Made by a program: the position numbers and the translations under genes. This document shows positions 23,516 through 36,200 of a DNA stretch of 64,000 nucleotides, piece after piece (positions within the stretch are counted from its first letter, which is position 1; each line of letters opens with the position of its first letter). The notes beneath the pieces are model-generated. The model searched no databases and was not told the DNA's origin. It worked only from the letters and a program-made list of their open reading frames with translations. Source of the DNA: Chytridium lagenaria (taxonomy: Eukaryota; Chytridiomycota; Chytridiomycetes; Chytridiales; Chytridiaceae); contig JAHLKC010000007.1 in the NCBI GenBank assembly GCA_025449115.1, forward strand, positions 124,001-188,000, read 5' to 3'.

Positions 23516-25077
23516 ATGGGGTTCAACTTGACGGCTGCAGGCACCGAAGGATACTGGGGGTACGCTATCAACCCATCATCTCCGACTAACCTCCTTCTCC
23601 CTTTCCCAAAACGCAGTCCCGTCACTTCTTCTCTAGATTGTACGCACACCCCCATCGTCATCCTACTAACGATCTACAGGGTGCGAAGAGAACCACCTCC
23701 TCCACACCCACATTGCCGAATACTGGAACACTTTTTCGAATCTATGGTATCTGTTCTGGGTGGCCATCGGATGGATTGTTTGCGCCAAGGTTGGAGCAGA
23801 GTTTAGGAGTTGGGTCGTGTATGCTGGATTGGGGATTGTGGGGTGTGGAAGTTTTATGTTCCATGCGAGTTTATTGTTTGAGACTCAGATGGCGGTGAGT
23901 GCGCTTTCTCTTTTGTTTTCTTGTGTGCGTATGGATTTGAGGTGGACTTGATCGCGATGGACGATGCGTACTATTCTGGATGGTGGATGTAGTGGATGTG
24001 GGCCTGAAAAAAAGAATTGATTTGGATAAAAATGTTTTGTTCTAACCATTGTTTATGTGTAGGATGAACTCCCCATGATCTATGTACGCTGCAACATTTT
24101 TCCCTCATGTTTCCACTAACACAACCTAGGCTTCCTGCCTCCAGGTCTACAGCATCCTCCTCTCCTCCCCTCGTTCCAAATCCCACCAATTCCCGGTCCT
24201 CATCTTTCTCTTCCTCTGTAAGCGCACCCAAAACCTCCTCTGTCTAACAATTAGATTCTGCTGTCATTACCGCCGTGTACTTGTACATTCGTGATCCATG
24301 ATCCATGAAGTGGCGTATGGGGCGTTGGTCGCTGTGAGTATTTTTGTGCCGCTGAAGCAGGTGCTGGCGTTGAGGGGCGGAAAGGAGGGACATAGGGTGA
24401 ATGGATTATTGTGGGGGTTTGCGGTAAGCGTGGGTAGTTTTATGACAGGGTGAGTTATTGACGGGTTCTCTTTTTTTTTTTTCGTTTTCTCCATTCTTTT
24501 CATTTTTTTTACTACGACTATTTTATCTTCACGATGACAACGTGACGGGTTTTCCACCACTCTTTTACAACGTTTCTGTCTCAATCATATTTATGTACTT
24601 TTCGTCCCATCATCACCAATTTTTTCCTTTGCTTTCTTTTTCTTATCGAATCCCTCATTTCTACAATTCTTTTTCGTCATTTGTTGTCGCTTTCACGCTC
24701 CCGGTTCCCCAACTCACATTCCTCCCTCAGTTTCCTCCTCTGGAACGTTGAAAACCACACCTGCGACCACATCCGCACCATCCGCACCGACATAGGCTAC
24801 CCCTACCGCATCCTTTTCGAACTCCACGCTTGGTAAAAACACCCGCCCTCCCCCTCCCCAAATCTTGACCCGTTTTCTTTTTTTCAGGTGGCATTTCCTC
24901 ACGGCGATTGGATGTTACGGAGGCAGTCTTTTAACGATATACATGCGGTTGTTGGCGATTGGGAGGACGGATGTGGAGTTGAAGTGGGTGGGACTTGTGC
25001 CGTATTTGACTACTTTGTTGGATGCGGAGGGTGTGAGGGAGGCGAATCGGAGGGCGTTGAAGTTTAAGAAGGAGTAG
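23516..25077 (+). CDS. Alkaline ceramidase (YPC1/YDC1/ACER type), eight exons
   Basis: This multi-pass ER/Golgi enzyme hydrolyses ceramides to sphingoid base and fatty acid. Exons: 23,516-23,559, 23,617-23,639, 23,680-23,894, 24,063-24,083 (21 nt), 24,130-24,217, 24,255-24,449, 24,731-24,832 and 24,888-25,077; total about 292 residues, the family's usual size. Diagnostic motifs: SSLDWCEENHL at the N-terminus, IAEYWNTFSNLWYL, GSFMFHASLLFETQMADELPM (His, Ser and Asp of the zinc site) and LHAWWHFLTAIG (the C-terminal HxxxH pair). All expected metal ligands are present. One apparent single-base loss lies near 24,296 in a gatccatgatccat duplication; apart from this every junction is in phase. The Helitron ends about 500 bp upstream. 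Confidence 0.93.
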
Positions 25078-25882
25078 GTGGGAGGATCATGTGTTTTTTA
25101 GATCTCTTTTATTCTGTGGGGATGGTGGTTGCTTTATTTTTATTTAGAATCTCTTAATTGTTAGGTAAATATATATGTATGATCTCGTAGTTGGTGTTTA
25201 TGGTAAAGTTTATGGTGAAGTTGGGAAAAGTTTTGGGTTTGTGTGATAAGTTAGTACGCATGCCTTGTCTGGGACTTTATTACAAAATAGAAAATCTGAA
25301 GCCTCTTTAAGGATGGATTCAAAACTATACTGGCTCCGCTTCTCGTGTCTTTTGGCGAACCGTGAATCCAATGTATTGGTGAAACGAGGCGGGTAGAAGA
25401 GGCCGTCCATACGGTCTGAATGCAAGATATGTTGAGGTCGTCAAAGGCCGATAAGAAGAAGGAACCAAATATGATCGCTTTATGACGGAATAATTTTTTA
25501 TTTTTTTTGATTAGTTAGCGGGAACGGTTTCCAACTATGATTTAAAAAGCTAAACACAATCACCGTGTTTTAATGGGTTTGATCTTAACAATGGTTTATA
25601 CATAAAACGAAAAACATCCAAAAGAAAAAAAGCGTGAACATAAAACAAAAATTAAATCCGTTCATCAAAAAATAAAATAACAACGAGTATTGTAAACAAA
25701 AAACAAAAAAACAACACAAACACAACCATCATCATCATAAAAAAAAAAAGCATACAAGAAAGGTTTTATCAATGCCACTCCCCACTTTCAACAAAAAAAG
25801 AAATAATCAAAAACTCCTTTGAAAAACCAAAAGTGTTTTTTTTTTTTTTTGTTTGTTTTTAGCAACCTGTTATTAATCCCCT
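25078..25882. other. Convergent intergenic region
   Basis: Between the ends of alkaline ceramidase (plus) and the GATA factor (minus). It is A/T-rich with many AAAC/AAAAA tracts at 25,600-25,860. No gene is recognised. Confidence 0.6.
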
Positions 25883-27854
25883 TCACGACGATTCTTTTTC
25901 ACCTTTCTTCTCCTTCTTACCCCCAAATATCTTTTCAACAGCTACATCCACACTTCCCCCCTCCTTCCCCGGCCCCGCTTTCCCCGCCAAAATCCCATGG
26001 ACGCTATCCAATTTCGCAATATTCCTCGCATACCTCAACCCACACGCATTACACAACGTCTTGGGTCCAGTGGGCCCCCGTCTCCATTCCGGTGAATCCA
26101 CTGTATGGCAATGTTCGCACCGTTTCAGTGGGGTGGTTGTTGTTGGGGTTGGCGATTTTGGGGATGGAGAGGGAGGGACTGGGGGGAGAGGTTGTGGTGG
26201 GGGAGGGTAGACTTGGTATGGGGGGTATGGGTAGTAGTGGTGAGGGGGTTCAGTGTCTGGGTCTAGAGGGGGACGGTGGGGAGGTGGGGAGGTGTAGAGG
26301 ACGGGTTGGGGTGCGGGGTATGGGTAGGGTGGGTAGTTGGATGGTGGGTATGGATGGGGGTATGGTTGTTGGTGATGTCGTTGCATCATCATGATGGCCA
26401 TGGGGTGAGGAGGAGGGTAAGGGTAGCGATGTGGGATAGGGTCATCGCGATGATGGGGTGGAGGGGGGTCCCGGGGTGGGTTAAGGGGTTCGTTGTCGTG
26501 TTCCTTTTTGGGGGAGTGGGAGATGGGGTCTGGTTTTGGGGGGTCGTCTTGGTGGATGGGGAAGGGGGGACGGTAGGGAGGAATTGACCAGTGATTCCAT
26601 GGTCCGTATTGATGGTGGTGATAAGTGGGGTCATTTAATGATTGTTGATGATGATGATGATCGAATCCACGAGGGGTTTGGTAGTGGCGATGGTACGTGT
26701 CCTCGTCTTCTCTCCTCCAGGTTTGTTCTGGTGTAGGGTTTGACAAGGCCCTGACAGAGAAATGTCTTGGTGATGAGGAGGAGCGTGCGCCGACACTTTC
26801 ACCTCTCATGGCGGGGAGGCGTTGAGTGACGGGAAAGGGTTGGGATGCGACGTCTGAGGAGGGTGGAGGAGAGTGGAGGGCCAGAGTGGTTGTTGGTCTG
26901 TAGGGTAGGAGGAGGATGGAGGTGGTAGGAGGGTTGTTGAAGGGATGGGAACTTCGGATGGGAAGGGGCCGAGAGAGGACGGCGGGGTGGGAGGCATGGC
27001 TCTTGATTGTGATGATGATGATGATGAATGATGATGAAGGAGGAGGAGGAAGAGGATGAGGATGGGAGGGAAAAGAGTCTTGAGGATGAGGGTTGTATGG
27101 GTGGTGGTGCGGAGGAGGGTGAGAAGGATGAGGAGGAGGGACAGGGTAGGGTTGCCAGGCATCTCCTTGTGGGTGGTGGTGCCAGTCTAGCGTAAGGTGA
27201 TGCCACGGTTGTGGTGGTGGTGGTAGTGGTGGAAGAGGTGGTTGATGATTTGACTCCCACGAGTCACGATTCCTTGCAGATGGTAATTCATTGTCAGAGC
27301 GGAGTCGTTTCACATCACGGTCAGGAAATGATAAATCTGCGGATGCGGTATCAGCAGCAGAAGCAGAATGTCTCTTTCCTAGTGATGATGACGACGACAA
27401 AGTTGGTGGCGGCGGTCCTTGTTGTCCATTATGTGGATGGGAATGACAAAGAAGAAGAAGAAGAAGAAACGGAAGTGGAAGTGGAATGCATTGGTGCAAA
27501 AGTTGAAGGATGTGAAGAGGGTACTGCTGCTGGGTGGTGTGCCATGTCATGGTGCATATGCCCTTCTATTCTCTCCAACTCTACAGGTTCTTCTCCTCCT
27601 TCTTTTCCTCCCACAAAAGCAGCGTGTTGATGTTGTTCCTGCCGGTGCTGTTGAAAGTGGTGGTGCTGCTGTTGGGGGTTGTAGTGGTGGTGGGTGATAG
27701 GAAGGTTGTAGTAGTAGTAAGGGTGGTTGTTGTTGTAAGAGTACTGGCGTTGGTGGTGGTGATAATGGTGGTGGTGGTGGTAGTTGTTGTTGTAGGATAC
27801 TGACGAGGATGTGTATGAGGAAGAGGATGATGATGATGTACGAGTGTTGACCAT
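25883..27854 (-). CDS. GATA-type zinc-finger transcription factor with His/Pro/Ser-rich N-terminus
   Basis: The long minus-strand frame ending at 25,883 encodes one GATA finger near its C-terminus (about 26,119 down to 26,041), C-x2-C-x18-C-x2-C, with CEHC and [11 protein letters not shown]. The 18-residue loop is the type seen in fungal WC-1/WC-2-like and plant GATA factors, not the 17-residue nitrogen-repressor type. A short Lys-rich tail follows. Upstream the protein is extremely rich in Pro, His and Ser. A second frame starting at ATG 27,854 reads as a plausible Ser/Tyr/His/Gln-rich N-terminus and meets the long frame near 27,430, inside a TTC microsatellite, so one indel there probably separates the two. 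It is a nuclear DNA-binding regulator of GATA sites. No PAS or LOV domain is visible, so a light-response role is not supported. Confidence 0.85.
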
Positions 27855-28123
27855 TACTGATCTCTAGTGCACATGTTGTTGTTGATAATGATGATGATGA
27901 TGATGATTCGGATAGACTAGTTGTGGTATAATTACGCTTGAGTGGTAGGAATATATAGGACAGTAGGTAGCAGCAGTAGGTAGTAGCAGTAGGTGGTAGT
28001 AAGTGGTAGGTGGTAGTAGTAAGTAGGAATAGACGTAGTCTGTCGCAGCAGTGGTGGTAGTCCAAGTAGGTGGTATAAGTGGGGGGGTAGTTTGTGGAGT
28101 GGTGGTATGTAGTAACAGTATGC

Positions 28124-28153
28124 ACTAACTAACTAACTAACTAACTAACTAAC
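28124..28153. repeat. ACTA tetranucleotide microsatellite
   Basis: About seven and a half uninterrupted ACTA units. Confidence 0.95.
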
Positions 28154-30597
28154 AGTATAGTATAGGTAGTTAGTTAGGCAGGTAGCAGCAGTTGTAGTAT
28201 TTAGTTAGTCGTAGTATTTAGTCGTAGTAGTAGTCGTCGTAGTATATAGTAAATATGTAATAGTTGTAAATATTAAAAAAAATATAGATGTATTTACATA
28301 TGTATATAGGATGAAAAGTATAATAATAATAAATAATAATAATATTTATTATAGTATTATTTATTAGTATGTAAATAGGTTGGTCTTGTTAGTATTTATT
28401 TACTCGGTACTTATTTACAATAATAATAATTAATAATAATAAAATATATAAAAGTAATGAATTAGGGACCTAGGCTATCACACTGTTACACATATCACAC
28501 ATTCTTCTTCTTTATATTCATTTTCATTGACAATCAAAGAGTCGATCAACAAATAATATCAATTCACTCAGGAGTAAACTTCCTTTTTGGGTCTGTCATA
28601 CACAGAGTATCTCCGGTATTCTTCCAGATTGGATAATATGACCAACAAACCAACCAACCACCGGAGTGATCAAACAATTAATGTGAACCCACCCAAAACA
28701 GAAACAGGAAAAAAAAAAAAAAGAAGGGAAAAGAAAATATATTTATGATTATCATTATTTACTAATAGTATTTACATGTTCGGTTCGGTTCAAAACAAAT
28801 TCGGATCGGACAAATAACAAAACACCTCAAGGTATTTATTAAATTCTTCCACTCGTTGACAAGCCATTTTGTCTTTTAGAAATAATAATAAAAATAAATA
28901 TAATAGAAAACTTTAAATTTTATGTAAACAAAAGACAAGAGACTCTTAATTAATAAAAAAGAAAGAAAAACAGCCTTGCCAGGCCTATTAGGGGTTCACC
29001 TTCCCCTTTTGGCACAGGTGCTAACGTCGTAAAAAATGATCGGACATGCGGAGAGACTATTTAAATTATTAAGAATAAAATAAATACATACGAGCTCTAT
29101 TATAATTAATTAATATGCACCGAGAATTTTAGCCGTGGTGACTTTACCAGACACGGAGTTTGTGTGGAGAGTACCGAACCCAACATTTTTACGGATATAT
29201 AGAAGGGGTTCCATAAAAGCCTAATAAAACCAATAAAAAAAGCGATATTGAATGGATTCATTGGCATTGGGTTTATTGAGGGGACTAAAACCGTCTCTTT
29301 GACTTTCTACAGACATACTCACTCTTCTACGTCGAACTTAAGCCATTGTTGGGAAGGGCAGAGACCGCAGATCAGAGAGTGAGTGGTGTAGAGAGCATAG
29401 AATGTAAAGTTTGATAGATGTTTTCCCACCAAACCTCGTACAAACAACAAACAACCTCCCTCGTCAAACATCAATATCCGTCACTCTTGGCCCCGTTATC
29501 AACTCGGCCTTTCATTAACCCATAACATCACCATCAGCGACAAACTTTCATAAGCTCATGGGGATGCCGGGCTAGTTGGTGTTTCTTGACGTTCTTTGTC
29601 CTTGCATGCTGTCGCGTTGTAGGTTTGTTAAGATCTGGTCGAGTGGAGTAGAACACCACAAGAGGTGTTTGCCTTTCTCAACATACGAGCGCGAACGTGT
29701 TGTTGTTTGATGGTTTTAAGCTATTTCAATTCCGACTAGTCTGATCAGTATCCATTAGATAATGTTTGAGGGAATTAACATTGGTTGTTTTAAAGGGTGT
29801 TTGCCGTATGAATAATGTCCATCATAAAATGAATTTCCAAGTTTGGGTCGCGTCGTGTTCCTTACGAAAAAGGTAGAAGGTGAGGGTCTAGTATTCTCGC
29901 CTTGCTGACAGGCACCCCTCAAACCTTACAGCTGCTCATATCATGATGTCGCTGGAACCAGACGAGACATGACATGATGTTCTTCCTTGCGCTCAATGAT
30001 CGGGTGATGTGAAGAATATATATATGCCGTAGAATTCATGCCGAAATCTGGACGCCCATTGACCAAAGTTAAAAAGTCAAAAGACCTTCTTCTTATTCTT
30101 ATAAAACACGATGTTGTCGTTGATCCAGCAACGAGCTCCTCACGCCATGTGGGACTTTTACCAAGAAACAAGACCTATCGTGATTCGTAACAGCCAGGGC
30201 TTCTACCTTTTTCGTAAATATACATCGTATTGTTGACAAACAAGATCTTAGTTTATTTAACATTGGATCTCATTTTAGACGATAAGGTTTGAAATTGAAA
30301 CCAGAGGGGAATCACAAACTCAAGGCCTTTCATATACTTTTTGGTAAAAGTATGAATTCAGCGTTGGATTTATTTGATTTGAGCAGAGCTCTGCGCGTGT
30401 ATTATTGTATCCATTGAACATGCATTATACTTGCATGGAAGCAGTAAACGGGAGTGACGACGGTGATGTGCAAGTATGTTTACTTTATTGAGAAATTTCA
30501 TATTAATGACCACGTTGCAGTGGTATAATTTAAAGACATTTTCGTGCCATAAGACCTATGTTGATGCGACCAAGGAGGCCAAGAAGGGACGATCAGC

Positions 30598-30628
<31 letters not shown>
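30598..30628. repeat. TGA trinucleotide microsatellite
   Basis: About ten TGA/ATG units in non-coding DNA. Confidence 0.95.
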
Positions 30629-31011
30629 CTGTTGATGCTATAGTCAAGATCTTTACCCTTTGAAGGATGACTGGGATACGCAAGTGGTTGAGGTGGAGTG
30701 GCCCATGATATTAATTCTTGCAAAGATGCAGTAAAAGAATTGCAAATATGTAGACCATATCGCCATTTGGTTAATCTTCAATGTAAATATTACTTTGTTT
30801 ACAATAATACTTGTCAACGGAATGCAAACTTGTCAAGGATTTGTCAAGGATTTTCAAGTCTCAAATGTAAATGAGACATCCATGTCGCAATGGTTCTTCA
30901 TCAAGAGATTTCCATTTGTTTAGGTTGAGCTGCTATCACTAATAAATATCAAACTCACAGTCCTCGTTTCTTGGTTTTGCTTTTCGTTTCGTCGTTAAAC
31001 CAATCTTCATC

Positions 31012-32315
31012 ATGCCATCAACGAGACGGGACTCCTCCACACAAAATCATTCAACACCTACACCAACAAGGTTTTTACACAGCCCATGACCGTCACCATC
31101 TAATCTAACCATCACAGCGTATCAACTCTCGAGGCTGCATTATGGAGGTTGATCCCACATATCATGTTACCCATCTACGGAATCTTTTATGAACCCGTCA
31201 CAGACAACGTCACCGTCAAACGAAAGCCAAAAAAGTCAAAGAAGGGGAAACGTGGGAAACGAGCTCACGGCCAAAGAGTAGCGGACGATGAGTCGAGGAC
31301 AGAGATGCTGGATAGAGATGTGGTTGTGAGGGTAAGAATGTTGAGGAAAATGAGGAATGTCGTTGGAACGCTTGCGGATGTTGATGGCGAGGGTGGAGTG
31401 AATGAAGCCAATACCAGAGATCTCGATAATGACATAGCGGTATTTTCCCCTATTCATAAACCAGATGATGGCTCCCTTTCATCCCCTAAAACTCCCAATG
31501 TTATGCCAGATGATAGCACAATTCCATTCTTTAAAAGTCTCCCCCAAGACCCCATGAACGTTAGGCCAAATGACAGCTTCCTTCCATCCCCCAAAACTCT
31601 CTCCCAATTCCCCAAAGTTATGCCAGATGATAGCTCCATCCCAACTCCCTCACAAGACCCCAACTTTACCCCTCCTGTTGTCGATGCTGGTTACCCCGTA
31701 CAAACGAAACAGAAGCCAAAGAAGAAGAAGAATAAGAAGCCAGAGTCGAATTTCGTTATTGGATCATCAGTATGGGCGATGCAAAAGGAATGCAGCAGCA
31801 GCACCATGGTGGACATTTCAGAGTTGATGTTAAAGTTCCAGGATATCAGTGGGTGACGTTCAGCTCGCTTTTTACGGAATCAATGGTCGCGGAGACTCCG
31901 TTGACATTTTTAGAGGAATTGGGAACTTTGTGTGGCTTACAGGTAAATATACTCCCCCCCACCCCCAACATCCACTCCTTTCTGCATCCGTGGGTTGTTT
32001 CTAACGCTTTTTTTTTGTAAAGGGTTCAGTATCCATCTGAAAACAATAGTGTAAGGTTTTGCTTTAACATGTTACCCATACATTCGTTGTTGCTTCGCGC
32101 CACCGAGACGTGCGCAACCGATCACGACGACGTATCTTAATAAGATGGCGATGAGGTTGATGAAGACGCGGAATGAGAGAGTGGCTGGATTGAGGTTTGG
32201 GAGTGCGGGGTTCGCGATGGACGGTGCGATTACGGTCGAGAAAGCGACGAGTGAATCTGTGGATGAGGTGTTGGGGGGATGGTCTAATGGAAAAAACAAT
32301 ATGGATAGGGAATGA
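31012..32315 (+). CDS. Unknown Lys-rich protein with Pro-Asp repeats
   Basis: A short first exon (31,012-31,070) joins in frame, across an intron 31,071-31,117, to the main exon beginning VSTLEAALWRLIPHIMLPIYG. Two very basic segments (KPKKSKKGKRGKR near 31,220 and KPKKKKNKK near 31,715) flank four imperfect repeats of about 20 residues built around (M/R)P(D/N)DS-x3-(P/S) (31,460-31,665). A frame change near 31,800 leads to VDVKVPGYQWVTFSSLF and an intron from about 31,945 (gtaaat) to about 32,022. The last exon ends GGWSNGKNNMDRE at 32,315 but is itself split between frames near 32,130. I do not recognise a family; basic patches suggest a nucleic-acid or nucleolar role, which is inference only. 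Confidence 0.55.
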
Positions 32316-33224
32316 TGTATAACGACAATATAAAAGTAATGATTACTTCTTCATATATGAAGGAAGGACTTTCTCTTGACTATATTTCTCCCCGCATGTT
32401 TTCTGGTCTGACTTTCTCTTGACTGTATTTCTCCCCGCATGTTTTCTGTCTCAGAAGCCCCGAATACTCTATGTGGCATTAATGCTTGGAGTTTATCCAG
32501 CGTATGACTTGTAACAATTTTCACTAGAGCTACAAAGTCATTACTTGGGCTGTTTGGTGCAGGATAATACTTTGTGAGAATACAGCTGTACCGGATAACG
32601 CGGTAAGGTCTTGCGGCGCTGGTCAAATTCGGTGTACCGAGAACCGCTTTGTGAGGTATTTTAAAGGAAGGTTTATTTTCAAAATTGCGGGAAAGTTAAA
32701 TTTAAATGGTTTCCAGGGGTGTCCTACTACTTCTTTAATCCGCGGACTAACTATGGCAAAGTCTATACCACAGAATCCAAGCCCAATACATTAATATAAC
32801 AATGTTTTTATGCTATTTATTACAATGAATCTAGTTTACAGTGTAATGACGATGGTTTTCGTAGCATTTCGAAGCAACCCCAACTTACGGTCTTATCACA
32901 CTGACGCGACGCGTCCTCGGGTGGCCCAACTCAAGAAGTCTTTGTGAGAAAATTTTTCTAATCTGAAATTGTGTTTGACCCCGCCTCGCTTGAGTCCGTC
33001 GTAGGTTTGTTCTGTGCCCTCTCATGTCCGTTCTCACATTTTAACCCACCCTTTTAGTCGTATCCTCTTTATACCATTTTCTTTCTGTAAATCCTCTTGA
33101 CGGAGAAGCCTCAGGTTTAGTGAGGGCCCACCCAGTGCGCCACCACGAAGCCTTTGCCAACTCCCCCGTCAACAGAGTCGCATTCAACGTTTCCGCTCCC
33201 TCATTTTTCATCCGTAGTGGGTGA
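32316..33224. other. Intergenic region before the HECT ligase
   Basis: No supported gene. It contains the 43-bp tandem duplication at 32,367-32,450. The right end is the HECT gene 5' flank. Confidence 0.55.
32367..32450. repeat. 43-bp tandem duplication
   Basis: gactttctcttgact(a/g)tatttctccccgcatgttttctg occurs at 32,367 and again at 32,410, differing at one base where compared. It is a recent duplication. Confidence 0.9.
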
Positions 33225-36200
33225 ATGCAACAGGACCGTTTAAAGCGCCGCCGGGCCGCCGCCGAGACCGCCTCCACTGCCATATCAGAGACTTTGCTAC
33301 CAAAGAGAAGAAAAACACCTGCCCAACAGCAGCAGGAGCCAGATATTGAACCTGCTGAATCCTCTTCATCCACTTTGGGTGTGACTCGAAGTCAGAAGAA
33401 GCGAAGCGCATCTACGGCTATCGCGGAGACTTTGGAACTAAAGCGAAGGAAAACACCTGCGCAGAAGAAGGAGACCGCAGTCTCTCCACCTCTTACACCC
33501 GCGCATCTTCTTCCGCATCAGCGGGTTCTAGTCGAAGCAAGAAACAAAAGATATCCGCTGCTGTACCTGAAGAACCGGTTTTTGATAAACCCGCTCCAAT
33601 GTCGTCATCTGACCGTAAGAAGCAAAAGAAGAAGGGTGCCGCAGCATCCACACCACAACCTGTTCCAACCACTTCTGGGAGGAAGAAGGCTGTAGCTTCT
33701 TCTTCATCTAAATCCGCTACCGCATCATCATCTACATTGGCGTCATCACCGTCCCGTTCGTCCAACAAGAAACTTCCTGAGGCTAGTGAGGATGAGAGTT
33801 CCGATACAGGGACCATGTCGTCTGCGGCAAAGACTGCATCTACCAATGCTCAGTTGGCGGCCGCTGCCTCTATGTTTGGCTCTATGGCTGGGTTCGGAGG
33901 CGGTGGTATGCCGTCTGGCGGTGGTTTTGGAGGGCTGTTTGGAATGGGTGGAGGGAGTAGTGGAGGCGGGGGCGGAGGAGGTGGTGGACGCTTTGGGGAG
34001 ATATTGAATCAGCTTAATCAACGAGGAAATGTTGGGGTGCAGTTGGTAGCGTTGCAGGACCTTGCGGAGATTCTGAGTGTGGCGACGGGTGAGATACGAT
34101 TTGTGTGCTGAAAAGGCCCCTTCTTTTATCTTTTCATCAATTCCTGTTAGAACGTTCTACTGATTCTTCTTCCTTTTTTTCTTTTATAATAGAGGACATG
34201 TTTGTTGGGCATAGCGGAGGCCGTATGTCGGGATTCAGTAGTGACGAATTTATCAAGTCACTGTCTGCAATTCTCTCAAATGCTCCAGCCTCACCATCTG
34301 CGATGAATGACTTTGACGCTTTTGCGGTTATGGACGACGAGGATGCCTTCCTTGGTGGTGGTATGGGAGGTGGTGCCCTTCTTCCAGACCTTATGCTCCT
34401 GTCATGCCGATGCCTTCTCAATCTCATCGAGGCGAATCCGACAAGTCTTTCCCTGATTGTTTCTCATGGATGTGTTGAAGTGCTGTTTCCAAACTCATGG
34501 AAATCGAGTACATTGATCTTGCAGAGATTGTGCTGTCGGTTTTAGATAAAGTTTCGGTGGACTATCCAGGGGCTATCGTTAAAGCCAATGGAATGATGGC
34601 GTGTTTGCAGTTTATTGATTTCTTTAGCTTGCATGTGCAGAGAACGGCCGTGGCTATCGTTGCTAATGCATGCAGGGGGTTGCCGACATTGGCTCCATTC
34701 TCAGCTGACGGAACGCCCTCGACAGGTGCGGTCATTAAAGACTTGTGTGTTTTTTTGTTTTTTTAATTTATTTTTTATCTCTATAGGGTCTGAGCGTGGT
34801 CGCCCTTCTTTCAATGAAATTTTTTCTATGGTTAAGGATGTTATGCCTACCGTCGAACGACTTCTTCAATACCCAGACCAACGAGTTCTCGATCAAAATG
34901 TCAAGTGTTTGGCGCGCATTGTCGAATGGTGCTGGAGGTCAGAAGTCAATCTCGAGAAGATTGTAACTCCATCTCTTCTCGACAACTTGATTGCTCTTTT
35001 AGTTCATACCACATCAGCCCTCGCAGGAAGCGCCACAAGTGCTACAACACCAGCATCGGCTGGCGGAGCCTCGCAAAATAATGCCTCCGGGACGTCTCAA
35101 GGACAGCAGCTCTCGCAGGTACTTCGAATTTTGACAGATGTGGCGAGGGGCTCGGCTCGGCTGGGGTGTGTGCTTGTGGTTGAGAAGCAAGTGGTTGAGA
35201 TGATTCTTGGGATTTTCACTGGGTCGTCTGCAGGTGGAGAGAATACCGATATCACTGCAACTTCGACAACGGTGACGAGTGTGGTTGTTGGGATGCCTGC
35301 AGAACAGATTGTTGACTTGCTCAGTCTTCTTTACGAGCTTTTGCCACCACTTCCGAAAGACCGTACGTGGAACCTGAGAGTTCCCTCTGCGACCTCCGCT
35401 TCTTTGGCATCAGGCCCATCGGTCTCTGCACCCTTTTCGAAGAGAAGGGCATCAGGCGCTAACAGCCTCGCTAGCAATGACGGCGATACAGTTCCGCGGA
35501 AGGACCCGAACGCCATGGACACGTCTTGGGACGGTCCAGCACCGTCATCCACGTCAGCCTCGTCAAGCTCTGCTGTTTCAAAGCATCAGCAGCGACTTGC
35601 ACTTTTGGCGCCTCACCGAGATCAAGTGTCGTTACTCTGTCGTCGGTTAGTGCCCATTCTTGTGGATGTGTTTGGATCCTCTGTGGTCGCAGCCGTTCGA
35701 AAAAGATGTGTTGAATGCATTGCGAGGGCTGTTTCGCATGCAGCCCTGAACGAGACCGCTACGGGAACTGCAGAACTTTTCGGATTTGCACTTCGGGCTT
35801 CTGGCACGTTCGGGAAGTTTGTTTCAGAGCTTTTGCAGCTTTACGAGATTGCGTTCGCACCAGTTACAAAGGATGTGAAAGAGTCAGAGGGGAATCTGGC
35901 GGGGTGGGTTCTTACCGATAGAGGGAGGAAAGAGGCTTTGTTTTTTGTGGCGGCGGGTGCTCAGCTTACTACCGTAGTTATGGAGCGCTGTGGCCCCAAG
36001 ACCAGAGATTGGCTTGGAAGGGAGGGGGTTTTTGGACTTTTTGCTAAACTTGTGGAGGCTGCTGAGGGTTATGCCAAAGAACCGCCACCGGTTGACGCCA
36101 ATGTCGATTCGTCAAAGCCGCCGCTCTCACCTTCGAAAACTCTGTTATTGCCGTCGTCGGGAAGCGAGGGAGAAGCGGGGGCTTCTTCAGCCAAGTTATC

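Larger units (their letters stand above)
27855..31011. other. 3.2-kb gene-free region with microsatellites
   Basis: No supported gene. The segment beside the GATA gene is a continuous field of GTA/GGT-type simple repeats (27,855-28,250), then AT-rich AATAAT repeats to about 28,450. The remainder is AT-rich unique sequence. The right end is the 5' flank of the gene starting at 31,012. Confidence 0.55.

Noticed and set aside
23398..23806. Short ORFs overlapping the first exons of alkaline ceramidase
   Set aside because: They are explained as other frames of exons and introns of the ceramidase gene.
26799..28125. Several Ser/Thr/Val/Gly-rich ORFs on both strands around the GATA gene
   Set aside because: They are alternative frames of trinucleotide repeats. 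Only the frame leading to the GATA finger carries a domain.
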